Of a DNA stretch of 40,162 bases, positions 14,628 to 20,670 are shown in pieces. How positions within the stretch are numbered: position 1 is the stretch's first letter; every line of letters begins with the position of its first letter. Made by a program: the position numbers and the translations under genes. The notes under the pieces are model-generated. The model did no database searches and had not been told where the DNA came from. It saw nothing but the letters and a program-made list of their open reading frames with translations. This DNA is from a virus, in IMG/VR virus record IMGVR_UViG_3300034280_000679, positions 1 through 40,162 of that record, one strand, 5' to 3'.

Positions 14628-15041
14628 CTACTTTGCTTTGAATTCAGCCCAGGTCTTGTCGCCTACGCCATAGTACTCACGTGCGTAGCCAGATTGGACT
14701 ATGTCCTTATTGAGACATGCCGTTGTTTGCGCATCAACTTTTTCCGAGGAGTAAATACGCGCAAGTATGCGACCGTACTTGTCATTTTTGTCCGGGATCG
14801 TGTTGACATATACCCACTTGTGGCCCGTAAACCAATCCTCAGTGAATTTCTTTGCCTTTAGGCCCATCTCTTTTTCAACCAAGTCCTTAGTGCGTGACTC
14901 TGGGGTGTTGATACCGTAGAGGCGTACTCGAATCTTGTGATGGATGTTAAACCCAAGGTCAATCATCAGGTCAACAGTGTCTCCGTCAATGACCTTTAAA
15001 ACAGTTGCTCCGTACCAAAAACGTTCGCTCATAAGATCCAT
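14628..15041 (-). CDS. Thermonuclease (SNase-like)
   Basis: 137 residues. The SNase pattern is clear: VLKVIDGDTVDLMIDLGFN, RVRLYGINTPESR, AKKFTEDWFTGHKWVYV and YGRILARIY. The D-G-D-T and R-x-x-G-I-x-(T/A)-P-E motifs supply the calcium-binding acids and catalytic arginine; the second arginine lies in YGRILAR. Such enzymes degrade DNA and RNA. Unlike secreted staphylococcal nuclease it lacks a signal peptide, so it acts in the host cytoplasm, perhaps on host DNA or in repair. ATG 15032 (MSERFW) is an alternative start. Confidence 0.88.
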   Translation of the reverse strand: MDLMSERFWYGATVLKVIDGDTVDLMIDLGFNIHHKIRVRLYGINTPESRTKDLVEKEMGLKAKKFTEDWFTGHKWVYVNTIPDKNDKYGRILARIYSSEKVDAQTTACLNKDIVQSGYAREYYGVGDKTWAEFKAK

Positions 15042-15054
15042 TTTCCCATAGTGG

Positions 15055-15083
15055 TTGGCAATTCAGGACACAAAGGATAGATT
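15055..15083 (+). promoter_or_regulatory. Promoter giving a leaderless mRNA for 15090-15368
   Basis: TTGGCA (15055-15060), 17-nt spacer, TAGATT (15078-15083), 6 nt, ATG. The start codon sits at the expected transcription start. Confidence 0.7.
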
Positions 15084-15089
15084 GCCGTC

Positions 15090-15368
15090 ATGCAAGCCCT
15101 TAAGTACATCAAATATGGATCTGCCAAGAAAACAGCCCTCTACTACCTGAAGATGAAGGAATGTCCAGTCACCTTTATGTGCATCTACGCTTTTGTCAAG
15201 CATTATCAGCAAAGGCCATTTCGTGTTAGGGAAGGCCTCGTTGCCATGCAGAGAGATGGCTTTGTAGAAAAAGTTGGTAAAGACAGCTGGCAGATCACAT
15301 CACTTGGCGTGAAAGCGGTATACGAACTTGGTAAGCGCGATAGAGATCGTGAAAAATCACGATACTAG
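15090..15368 (+). CDS. Small winged-helix-like protein
   Basis: 92 residues: MQALKYIKYGSAKKTALYYL, then FRVREGLVAMQRDGFVEKVG and SWQITSLGVKAVYELGKR. The helix-helix-'wing' order (KDSWQITSLG resembling a wing followed by a helix) fits small winged helix-turn-helix proteins. A consensus promoter lies exactly 6 nt before the ATG. Divergent from the thermonuclease gene. May act as a local regulator (inference). Confidence 0.65.
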   Translation: MQALKYIKYGSAKKTALYYLKMKECPVTFMCIYAFVKHYQQRPFRVREGLVAMQRDGFVEKVGKDSWQITSLGVKAVYELGKRDRDREKSRY

Positions 15369-15374
15369 TTACGA

Positions 15375-15734
15375 TTAGCGCTTAAACCACGCAATCATTC
15401 GCTGACGTAGTGTCTTTTGTGTAATGTCCTGAACGCGTACCACAGTTGAGTCAACAGCATTCAACACAGACTCAGTAATTTGGTATGCGGTCTGGTTTGC
15501 GGTTGTAGTTATGTTGACCGGTGAGGGCGTGTAAGCAAATGTTACTTCTAGCTCTGCCGTAATATCTGTGCTCGTCTTTGGTTTCGCAGAAGACTTTTTA
15601 GATGCCTGATTCTTTGGTTGAGCCTTCTTGACCGCCGCCTTCTTTGCAGGCTGTGTCTCTGCAGTCTTTGCAGGCTGCTTCTTGGCTGGTTGCTTTTTAG
15701 CTGGTTGTTTCTTTGACGGTTTCTTGTTTGCCAT
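15375..15734 (-). CDS. Lysine/alanine/proline-rich tail protein with amphipathic end
   Basis: 119 residues. The first ~50 residues are repeats of KKQPA and related units (MANKKPSKKQPAKKQPAKKQ), like histone H1 or actinobacterial HU tails. The rest (ITAELEVTFAYTPSPVNITT, ... SVLNAVDSTVVRVQDITQKT, LRQRMIAWFKR) is mixed, with a basic helical end. A nucleoid-type DNA-binding role is plausible. TATTGT lies 7 nt before the ATG, so it may be leaderless. No family assigned. Confidence 0.65.
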   Translation of the reverse strand: MANKKPSKKQPAKKQPAKKQPAKTAETQPAKKAAVKKAQPKNQASKKSSAKPKTSTDITAELEVTFAYTPSPVNITTTANQTAYQITESVLNAVDSTVVRVQDITQKTLRQRMIAWFKR

Positions 15735-15794
15735 GCTTTACACAATAATCCAGCAGTTACAACCGTGGCGTAAGTGCTGATGTAATTTGTAGGC

Positions 15795-16427
15795 ATGGAT
15801 ACATACCCAACAACTCTTGACAAGCTTGCGTTAGTAGTGAATGCCAGCACAATAGCTAAAGAGCAGTCAGTAAAGGACTTTGGCGTTGGCGAGGATCTCC
15901 CATTTAATGTTTACGGTTGGAGAAACCATAGGCTTGCAATAATGTGCCAAATTGATGTAGGACTAATGAATATTGACCCCATGGAACGATTTTCAAAGCT
16001 CACCAATGCAGCCTGCGTTATGCGAAAAGGTTTCTGTGTAGACGGCTTCACGTTAATCGCAGAAGGATTTGTGAGTACTGACCCAGAAAGTACCAAAGAC
16101 AAGAAGTTGGCCGAGGCATACCTAGAGAAGGACTCGCCAGTTAAAGAGTGCTTAACATTTACACATGTTGACAACGGTCGCGTAACCTTCGTAACAAAGC
16201 CGTACACGTATACCGTTCCAAGAGGAGTTGAGTGGGATGAAGAGATGCACTTCCCTGGTGGAACAATGTTTCGTTCAAAAGACGGAGCTATACCGATCAT
16301 GTTTGACAAAGTTCTTGCCCTTGAAACACAAGAAGAACCAGATGATGAAGAAGAGTACGAGGAGTATCACAAAGCTCTCGGCCAAGGCTTACTTGCCGAA
16401 GGCTTCTATGCGCAATGGTTTGTGTAG
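15795..16427 (+). CDS. Hypothetical protein
   Basis: 210 residues. Notable segments: DLPFNVYGWRNHRLAIMCQI, MNIDPMERFSKLTNAACVMR, DGFTLIAEGFVSTDPES and a very acidic end (EEPDDEEEYEEYHKALGQGL). This looks like a soluble mixed alpha/beta protein; no catalytic signature. TAATTT lies 6 nt before the ATG, so it may be leaderless like its neighbours. A folded RNA candidate (16437-16550) and tRNA-Leu follow. Function unknown. Confidence 0.75.
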   Translation: MDTYPTTLDKLALVVNASTIAKEQSVKDFGVGEDLPFNVYGWRNHRLAIMCQIDVGLMNIDPMERFSKLTNAACVMRKGFCVDGFTLIAEGFVSTDPESTKDKKLAEAYLEKDSPVKECLTFTHVDNGRVTFVTKPYTYTVPRGVEWDEEMHFPGGTMFRSKDGAIPIMFDKVLALETQEEPDDEEEYEEYHKALGQGLLAEGFYAQWFV

Positions 16428-16436
16428 TATTGTCAA

Positions 16437-16550
16437 GACTGACTAGCCCTATCCTTTCAGGGTGATGGGTGGCCTGCGCCTCAACAGTTTTAGTGGTTTC
16501 TGTTGCGCCGTTATCGAGGTAGTTGTTTCCTTAAAGGCCACCCGTCAGTC
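16437..16550 (+). ncRNA. Likely structured RNA with a closing helix and two branches
   Basis: All pairs listed are Watson-Crick. P1: GACTGAC (16437-16443) with GTCAGTC (16544-16550). P2: CCCT (16447-16450) with AGGG (16459-16462). P3: GGGTGGCCT (16467-16475) with AGGCCACCC (16535-16543), directly stacked on P1. P4 inside P3: GCG-cct-CAACAG (16476-16487) with CTGTTG-CGC (16500-16508). There is no T-run for a terminator and no gene in the segment. It lies between a coding gene and tRNA-Leu on the same strand. Class unknown. Confidence 0.65.
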
Positions 16551-16602
16551 ACCCATGCCACCCTTTGGTGAATGCAGTAAAGCTGCTAACGTATAACCAC
16601 AA

Positions 16603-16683
16603 GGGCGAGTGGCGAAATTTGGCATACGCGCTAGGTTTAGGTCCTAGTTCCTCGGAGTGTGGGTTCGAGTCCCACCTCGCCCA
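16603..16683 (+). tRNA. tRNA-Leu (anticodon UAG)
   Basis: Seven-pair acceptor GGGCGAG/CTCGCCC, anticodon arm CTAGG-TTTAGGT-CCTAG with anticodon TAG, a variable arm (TTCCTCGGAGT) and T arm GTGGG-TTCGAGT-CCCAC. 81 nt; no CCA is encoded. The next ATG follows after 5 nt. Confidence 0.93.
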
Positions 16684-16688
16684 CTTAT

Positions 16689-16928
16689 ATGACATGGTTT
16701 GACACAAACATAGAAAATACACACCGTGAACTCGGTATCTTGATTGAGGAACTTGTTGACGACCGCAACAGACTCAGACGGATAATCATTGACTTTTACA
16801 ATGCGGAGCGCAATTATTTGGATGCAGTAAATGATGCAGAGCTTGGTGATGCAGTTCTTATAACCGATGAATGGCGAATTGCCTGGGATGCACTAAAGAA
16901 GGAAGCAACAGATCATGGCCGAGTATGA
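16689..16928 (+). CDS. Small helical protein directly after a tRNA
   Basis: 79 residues from the ATG at 16689, 5 nt past tRNA-Leu, with no ribosome binding site: MTWFDTNIENTHRELGILIE, then LVDDRNRLRRIIIDFYNAER and a helical end. Acidic, probably all-helical; no motif. A leaderless transcript would arise if the tRNA is cut off by RNase Z. It overlaps the following gene by 14 nt. Function unknown. Confidence 0.7.
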   Translation: MTWFDTNIENTHRELGILIEELVDDRNRLRRIIIDFYNAERNYLDAVNDAELGDAVLITDEWRIAWDALKKEATDHGRV

Positions 16929-17118
16929 GTTCGGATCAACTGGAATACAAATCAAAGGTGGCGACTCATATCATGTTGTAAAGGTTCATGAACAAGATGA
17001 ATGGCTTCTATTGCGTAAGCGCAGTGGCTCGTATTATCAAGCTGCCGTGTTCTCTTCTGCCGACGAGGCTAGAGCATTCATCAACTCCTGCGATCTCACG
17101 CTGTCAAAACTGAAGTGA
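16915..17118 (+). CDS. Small hypothetical protein
   Basis: 67 residues: MAEYEFGSTGIQIKGGDSYH, then HEQDEWLLLRKRSGSYYQAA and VFSSADEARAFINSCDLTLS. It looks like a compact strand-rich domain with a final helix. The start lies within the end of the previous gene (14-nt overlap). No motif and no membrane segment. Function unknown. Confidence 0.7.
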   Translation: MAEYEFGSTGIQIKGGDSYHVVKVHEQDEWLLLRKRSGSYYQAAVFSSADEARAFINSCDLTLSKLK

Positions 17119-17131
17119 CTCCGGCTTTAAG

Positions 17132-17563
17132 ATGGTGCCTAGAGAATGTAGATCTTGCACAAAGTGCTGTGAAGGGTGGCTATCGGGAGTTGTTGACGGC
17201 GAATACTTCTATCCCGGAAAAGAATGCAAGTTCTGCATAGCTGGGAACGGGTGTAGCAGTTATGAGTCTAGACCGATTGATCCATGTCAAACATTTACAT
17301 GCGCTTGGATATTGGATGAGAGCATCGAGGAAGATAGAAAGCCTGAACTCAACGATGCAATTATCTCGGTGAACAATGTAAACAACATAAAGTTTGCAGA
17401 GTTGACTCCAGCAGGTGAGCGTTTTGACGTTGACACTCTGTCTTGGTTCATATTATGGGGACTAAATAGGTACGGGAATGTTGCTTGGCAAGATAAGCAA
17501 GGAGTCGTATTCCATCTAGGCTCGCCTGAGTTCTCGAGACTCATGAGCGCAGCTAGTAAATAA
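17132..17563 (+). CDS. YkgJ-like cysteine-rich protein
   Basis: 143 residues. The N-terminus is MVPRECRSCTKCCEGWLSGV, followed by PGKECKFCIAGNGCSSYESR and PCQTFTCAWIL. The C-x-x-C-x-x-C-C cluster followed by C-x-x-C and C-x(4)-C resembles the YkgJ / UPF0153 family, thought to chelate zinc or iron. The C-terminal half (WFILWGLNRYGNVAWQDKQG) is ordinary globular. Eleven cysteines in the first ~60 residues is unusual for a phage protein. Metal binding is very likely; role unknown. Confidence 0.75.
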   Translation: MVPRECRSCTKCCEGWLSGVVDGEYFYPGKECKFCIAGNGCSSYESRPIDPCQTFTCAWILDESIEEDRKPELNDAIISVNNVNNIKFAELTPAGERFDVDTLSWFILWGLNRYGNVAWQDKQGVVFHLGSPEFSRLMSAASK

Positions 17564-17587
17564 CTAAGTATTTATTTCTTCCCACGC

Positions 17588-17671
17588 GGGGGATTGGCGG
17601 AACAGGCAGACGCTGGGGGCTTAAACCCCCTTGGTAGAAATACCGTGAGGGTTCAAGTCCCTCATTCCCCA
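17588..17671 (+). tRNA. tRNA-Leu (anticodon UAA)
   Basis: Acceptor GGGGGAT with ATTCCCC (one G-U), D arm beginning GGCGGAACAGGCAGACGC, anticodon arm GGGGG-CTTAAAC-CCCC with anticodon TAA, variable arm TTGGTAGAAATACC, and T arm GAGGG-TTCAAGT-CCCTC. 84 nt; no encoded CCA. Confidence 0.93.
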
Positions 17672-17680
17672 CTCAGAGCA

Positions 17681-17709
17681 TTGCGCTTTTTGTTTGTGGC
17701 ACATATGAT
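17681..17709 (+). promoter_or_regulatory. Promoter giving a leaderless mRNA for 17716-17901
   Basis: TTGCGC (17681-17686), 17-nt spacer, TATGAT (17704-17709), 6 nt, ATG at 17716. Confidence 0.65.
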
Positions 17710-17715
17710 GTCGGC

Positions 17716-17901
17716 ATGGCTGAAGAGTACTCAAAAGAAGACCTCCAAAAAGACCTTGACTTCCTTTTTAGTAAGGGGCTTATTGAAGTTGGTGGCATTA
17801 CCGAAGACGGGCAATGGCTCTACCGCGCAACCCACAAGACAATTAACATGACAAAAGAAGAGCGTGAGGCCTTCGTCATTTCAGAACTTGAAGACGAATA
17901 G
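17716..17901 (+). CDS. Small acidic hypothetical protein
   Basis: 61 residues: MAEEYSKEDLQKDLDFLFSK, then GLIEVGGITEDGQWLYRATH and a helical acidic end. The 'L..L...GLIEVGGITEDGQWLYRAT' stretch resembles a mini winged-helix wing, but this is weak. The promoter lies exactly 6 nt before the ATG. The next gene starts 3 nt after its stop. Function unknown. Confidence 0.7.
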   Translation: MAEEYSKEDLQKDLDFLFSKGLIEVGGITEDGQWLYRATHKTINMTKEEREAFVISELEDE

Positions 17902-17904
17902 CGT

Positions 17905-18072
17905 ATGGGTAAAACATTTTTCAGCAAAGACGGCAGCTACGGCGACGCTGCGGGTTTAATCGTCATTGACACCACAAATTGGACAATAGAGGATTGGAAT
18001 TACGTTAATGATGGGATCAATGACATCTACGGCAATGCTCTCAGATGGTTGGACAAGAAAGACAAGGCTTAA
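17905..18072 (+). CDS. 55-residue hypothetical protein
   Basis: Begins MGKTFFSKDGSYGDAAGLIV, continues IDTTNWTIEDWNYVNDGIND and ends in a helical basic tail (LRWLDKKDKA). Strand-then-helix order suggests a small folded domain. Starts 3 nt after the previous stop, so it is probably co-translated. Downstream GCCC-TTACTT...AAGTAA-tca-GGGC (about 18086-18113) could separate it from the convergent gene, but lacks a T-run. Function unknown. Confidence 0.6.
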   Translation: MGKTFFSKDGSYGDAAGLIVIDTTNWTIEDWNYVNDGINDIYGNALRWLDKKDKA

Positions 18073-18107
18073 CAAGCTGCGAAAGCGCCCTTACTTCATC
18101 CAAGTAA

Positions 18108-18533
18108 TCAGGGCTTCATCGGCACATTGGGATCTTTAAGTTTCAGCGTAAGGTCACTAACAAGTTGACTGCATGGAATCCAACGCGAGTAGTCGTAACA
18201 TTGAAGACTCTCAGGAAAGAATGGCGACGAGAAGTCTTCCGGACATACCGTAAGGTCTTCTTTTGACAACGACTCAATAGCAACTCCAAACACTACGCAT
18301 TGTTTAAATTCGTCAAAAGATGGAATGCTGTACTTCTTATCTGTCGTTGTTACGACCTCATCCATACCCTTCCACCTCTTGCCACCCGTAAGAGCTATGA
18401 ATCCTGCTGAGTGAAATGGATTAGAAGTCAAGTGAATGAGGCCTTGCTCGTTCGGCGCAATACCCTCTTTCCTTATACGCTCTGCGTAATCAGGAAAAGT
18501 TGCGTGATACAGAATCTCAATGGTCTTTCGCAT
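18108..18533 (-). CDS. Possible ADP-ribosyltransferase-fold (Tpt1/KptA-like) protein
   Basis: 141 residues. It opens MRKTIEILYHATFPDYAERI, then RKEGIAPNEQGLIHLTSNPF, HSAGFIALTG, and later CVVFGVAIESLSKEDLTV. The order 'LYH.T......I...GI......IHLT....A' resembles ADP-ribosyltransferase-fold proteins such as RNA 2'-phosphotransferase KptA, where H, the I-H-L-(T/S) strand and nearby residues bind NAD+. Length and the rest are divergent, so this is a fold-level guess. TAGTAT lies 6 nt before the ATG (leaderless). Alternatives: an unrelated phage protein. Confidence 0.65.
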   Translation of the reverse strand: MRKTIEILYHATFPDYAERIRKEGIAPNEQGLIHLTSNPFHSAGFIALTGGKRWKGMDEVVTTTDKKYSIPSFDEFKQCVVFGVAIESLSKEDLTVCPEDFSSPFFPESLQCYDYSRWIPCSQLVSDLTLKLKDPNVPMKP

Positions 18534-18603
18534 CCCTGAATACTAAACCTTTCGTAGTCGTTTGGCTAGGTGCAACCGCAAGCCCTACCGCAAGAACAGA
18601 AAA

Positions 18604-18631
18604 GCCCCCCACCCTTTTGGGCAGGGGGCTC
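18604..18631 (-). terminator. Intrinsic terminator after 18645-18833
   Basis: On the minus strand AGCCCCCTGCCC...GGGTGGGGGGCT forms a GC-rich hairpin with an AAAA loop and one mismatch, followed by TTTTCTG. It lies 14 nt past the gene's stop. Confidence 0.75.
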
Positions 18632-18644
18632 GTTCTTAGCGAAC

Positions 18645-18833
18645 TCAGTAGTCAAGTCCCCACACTTCACGATGGCGCTTGGCAATGAACTCTGCTTGCT
18701 CGTTGTCACGACACACGAGTTCAAAGATTTGACTGTCACTGCTGTCGCCTGTAGGGCTTGCGAACCAAAGGCTCACAATGTTTCCTGAAATTGTAGTTCC
18801 TACGAAATCACCCTTTGTGTTTAACTTGTTCAT
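18645..18833 (-). CDS. Small hypothetical protein
   Basis: 62 residues from the ATG at 18833, chosen because AAAGGG lies 7-8 nt upstream: MNKLNTKGDFVGTTISGNIV, then SLWFASPTGDSSDSQIFELV and a helical end AEFIAKRHREVWGLDY. Strand-rich N-terminus followed by a helix. It is a complete single-gene unit: consensus promoter (18877-18905) and terminator (18604-18631). Function unknown, but the strong promoter suggests abundant expression. Confidence 0.75.
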   Translation of the reverse strand: MNKLNTKGDFVGTTISGNIVSLWFASPTGDSSDSQIFELVCRDNEQAEFIAKRHREVWGLDY

Positions 18834-18876
18834 TTCATTCCCTTTCTGTTTGGGGCTTTCTGCCCTTGTGAAATAC

Positions 18877-18905
18877 ATAGTAGTCAAATAAAAAGTAGTT
18901 GTCAA
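18877..18905 (-). promoter_or_regulatory. Consensus promoter for the 18645-18833 gene
   Basis: Minus strand: TTGACA, 17-nt spacer, TACTAT. It lies about 43 nt before the ATG and leaves a leader with a ribosome binding site. Confidence 0.75.
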
Positions 18906-19229
18906 CCTTTGCACGAAACTTTTTTATATTTTTGTGTTAGTGCTTTCGCTAACACTTTCGCAAACCTGCCTCACTACATGAGGGCTTGAGGGTGGCGTAA
19001 GGTTGGGGAGGTGGCACTTACTTGTCGTAGCATCGCTGAGTAGGCGATAAGTCTGTGACTAGGTGCAATTCTTTGCGTAAGTTACTGCGCTTACATCTGT
19101 AAGAGTTGTAATGCATGCAGCTAGGCGTGGATTAACAAGCGCTTACGGGGCTCTGGAGGCGTCTTTCAGGGGGCGTGGGGGAGCACATGGTGGCCATAAT
19201 GGGCCCATTTAGAATAGATTTATCTGACC
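18906..19229. other. Non-coding region, GC-rich, with possible folds
   Basis: No credible gene. A perfect 7-bp inverted repeat GTGTTAG/CTAACAC lies at 18934-18955. GCGTAAGTTACTGCGCTTAC (19074-19093) recalls the AAGCGTAAGTAGC loops of the folded repeats at 6656 and 6838. TTACGGGGCTCT near 19143 is identical to a stretch near 1669. A GATAGATTTATCT-type palindrome lies at 19213-19226. I could not build a stem-loop with the GA/GT signature here. Confidence 0.4.
19213..19226. repeat. Operator-like palindrome, copy 1
   Basis: AATAGATTTATCTG, matching the TAGAT-TT-ATCTA palindrome of the copies at 19714 and 19980 except at one arm end. It lies just past the stop of the 19230-19658 gene. Confidence 0.45.
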
Positions 19230-19658
19230 CTATTGCTCACGGAAGCGACCCTCAACCCAATGGGTGATGGCACTGCGCAGGCCCTCTGGATCGCGACTGC
19301 CTTCAAGATATTCTTGAAGCGTGTCGGAATCGTTTTTGATGGACTCAGGAAGTGAAAGGATCACGTGCTTGCTGTTGTCAATGATCTCTTTGAGTATAGC
19401 TGCAACCTGGTTGGCAATCCGGAAATTATCCCAGAGCTCTTCCTTTTGGTGCCCGCTCATATTTGGCTTAGCTTGCTCATACTCCATCAGAAGGCTCTGA
19501 GCGCTGAAATCAGCCTCTATAAACATCTTGATGAGGTATGAGGCCACAAGAGCTGTATCGAGCTTGTAGACGAGAGGAGTGAGGCCTCCTTCGCTGTTGA
19601 TTGCTACAAGATCGGGGTACAGCTCTACAGCTTTACTTACTGATTCGTCTGGGGACAT
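19230..19658 (-). CDS. Hypothetical helical protein
   Basis: 142 residues, mostly helical: MSPDESVSKAVELYPDLVAI, LVYKLDTALVASYLIKMFIE, ELWDNFRIANQVAAILKEII, SITHW-type end SAITHWVEGRFREQ. No known motif or membrane span. AAGGAG lies 7 nt before the ATG. TAATAT (19688-19693) is a likely -10 box, and an operator-like palindrome (19714-19728) covers the -35 position, so the gene is probably repressible. Function unknown. Confidence 0.75.
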   Translation of the reverse strand: MSPDESVSKAVELYPDLVAINSEGGLTPLVYKLDTALVASYLIKMFIEADFSAQSLLMEYEQAKPNMSGHQKEELWDNFRIANQVAAILKEIIDNSKHVILSLPESIKNDSDTLQEYLEGSRDPEGLRSAITHWVEGRFREQ

Positions 19659-19713
19659 TTTGACTCTCCTTGGTTACTTGGCAGGGAATATTACAGAACG
19701 CGTTAGTGTTTTG

Positions 19714-19728
19714 GATAGATTTATCTAG
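19714..19728. repeat. Operator-like palindrome, copy 2
   Basis: GATAGATTTATCTAG: arms TAGAT and ATCTA around TT. It lies at the -35 position of the promoter for the 19230-19658 gene (TAATAT at 19688-19693). The identical 15-mer occurs at 19980-19994. Confidence 0.6.
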
Positions 19729-19777
19729 AAAACGAAGAACATATCACTATTCATGTGTTAATGCTAAAAAAGGACAA

Positions 19778-19963
19778 TTAGAACTTTTTAAAACCTTTTC
19801 GGCGCTTAATTTTATAGCCGGCATTGTGCAGCTCCTCGATGATGTGTTCGGGAATACCGCTCCATATAGTCACGCCTTTGTGGATCAGGGCGCGAGCAAT
19901 GGTTGCACGCTTTGCCCCCAGGTCAGTGATGTCCTGATGGAGGTGTTCTACATTTTCACTCAT
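19778..19963 (-). CDS. Small basic protein under operator control
   Basis: 61 residues: MSENVEHLHQDITDLGAKRA, then TIARALIHKGVTIWSGIPEH and IIEELHNAGYKIKRRKGFKK plus F. Helical with a basic tail; no named motif. The ATG lies exactly 6 nt after TACCCT, so the transcript is leaderless. The GATAGATTTATCTAG palindrome occupies its promoter spacer, so a bound repressor would block RNA polymerase. Function unknown; a small autoregulator is one possibility. Confidence 0.65.
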   Translation of the reverse strand: MSENVEHLHQDITDLGAKRATIARALIHKGVTIWSGIPEHIIEELHNAGYKIKRRKGFKKF

Positions 19964-19969
19964 AGGACG

Positions 19970-19998
19970 AGGGTATCTGGATAGATTTATCTAGTCAA
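19970..19998 (-). promoter_or_regulatory. Promoter with palindromic operator in its spacer
   Basis: Minus strand: TTGACT (19993-19998), 17-nt spacer, TACCCT (19970-19975), 6 nt, ATG. The palindrome 19980-19994 fills the spacer. Confidence 0.65.
19980..19994. repeat. Operator-like palindrome, copy 3
   Basis: GATAGATTTATCTAG, identical to 19714-19728. It lies between the -35 and -10 boxes of the 19778-19963 gene. Confidence 0.65.
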
Positions 19999-20105
19999 GG
20001 GTATTGGCGTTGAAATCGCACCAGTAGTTTTGGAGATGCACGGCGACGGCCAGATTACGCAAAAGAGGAATAGCCGATTATTGTGTTTTGTGAAATTATT
20101 TATTT

Positions 20106-20336
20106 TTAGGTGCGTTTTATCCACTTGATCATATTGCGCCAGTGAACCCACTGCCACAAAAACCACATTGCAAGGAAGCCAGGTTTATCAAATATAATTG
20201 CGTAGGCAAACCACGGAAAAGAATGCAAAGCAATAACCAAGTGTCCGTACCATTTTTTATTACCTACTAAATAACTTCCAGATACTCCTATGAGCTCCAT
20301 GGCAAACAATAGCCATGTCCACGTTGACTCGCTCAT
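20106..20336 (-). CDS. Small multi-span membrane protein (PnuC-like fragment)
   Basis: 76 residues, largely hydrophobic: WTWLLFAMELIGVSGSYLVG, HLVIALHSFPWFAYAIIFDK and FLAMWFLWQWVHWRNMIKW give about three membrane helices with a basic end. Small phage proteins with 'G..G.YL.G.K...G......HS.W..YA' resemble a short segment of PnuC-type nicotinamide riboside transporters, but at 76 residues it cannot be a full transporter. A holin-like role is also possible. Its ATG overlaps the stop of the upstream 51-residue frame (ATGA). Confidence 0.75.
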   Translation of the reverse strand: MSESTWTWLLFAMELIGVSGSYLVGNKKWYGHLVIALHSFPWFAYAIIFDKPGFLAMWFLWQWVHWRNMIKWIKRT

Positions 20337-20488
20337 CGGCTGCTGCTTTGTTTTTTATATAGATAGATGGTGGTGATGAGGTTGATTATGCCGATTGACC
20401 ACCCGATGTAATATTTCATCAAAACTCTATTCCATATCGTAAAAATATTTATTATTAATTGGTTTAACATTATCTTACTGGTACTCAT
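20333..20488 (-). CDS. Short membrane peptide upstream of the PnuC-like gene
   Basis: 51 residues from ATG 20488, or 28 residues from ATG 20419. It contains KYYIGWSIGIINLITTIYLY, one membrane helix with a basic end. Its stop overlaps the ATG of the next membrane gene (ATGA), suggesting coupled translation. There is no clear ribosome binding site for either start. Function unknown. Confidence 0.45.
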   Translation of the reverse strand: MSTSKIMLNQLIINIFTIWNRVLMKYYIGWSIGIINLITTIYLYKKQSSSR

Positions 20489-20554
20489 TACAGGGCTTAA
20501 GCTTGCTGTGCGCGGATTAAAATTCCGTTTCCCTACGAGTTATGGAGTGCTTTG

Positions 20555-20627
20555 CGCCTCGGGTAGGACTCGAACCTACAACCTACGGATTAGAAGTCCG
20601 GTGCTCTATCCATTGAGCTACCGAGGC
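20555..20627 (-). tRNA. tRNA-Arg (anticodon UCU)
   Basis: Minus strand: acceptor GCCTCGG/CCGAGGC, D arm GCTC-AATGGAT-AGAGC, anticodon arm CCGGA-CTTCTAA-TCCG with anticodon TCT, T arm GTAGG-TTCGAGT-CCTAC. 73 nt; full CCA not encoded. Confidence 0.95.
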
Positions 20628-20635
20628 AATAATTG

Positions 20636-20664
20636 TTGACACAATATACACACCAGAGTATTGT
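20636..20664 (+). promoter_or_regulatory. Consensus promoter giving a leaderless mRNA
   Basis: TTGACA (20636-20641), 17-nt spacer, TATTGT (20659-20664), 6 nt, ATG at 20671. It lies 8 nt from the start of the divergent tRNA-Arg. Confidence 0.8.
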
Positions 20665-20670
20665 GGTGCA

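Noticed and set aside
18934-18955. Perfect inverted repeat as a possible terminator
   Set aside because: Neither strand has a T-run following the hairpin in the correct direction, and it lies upstream of a promoter.
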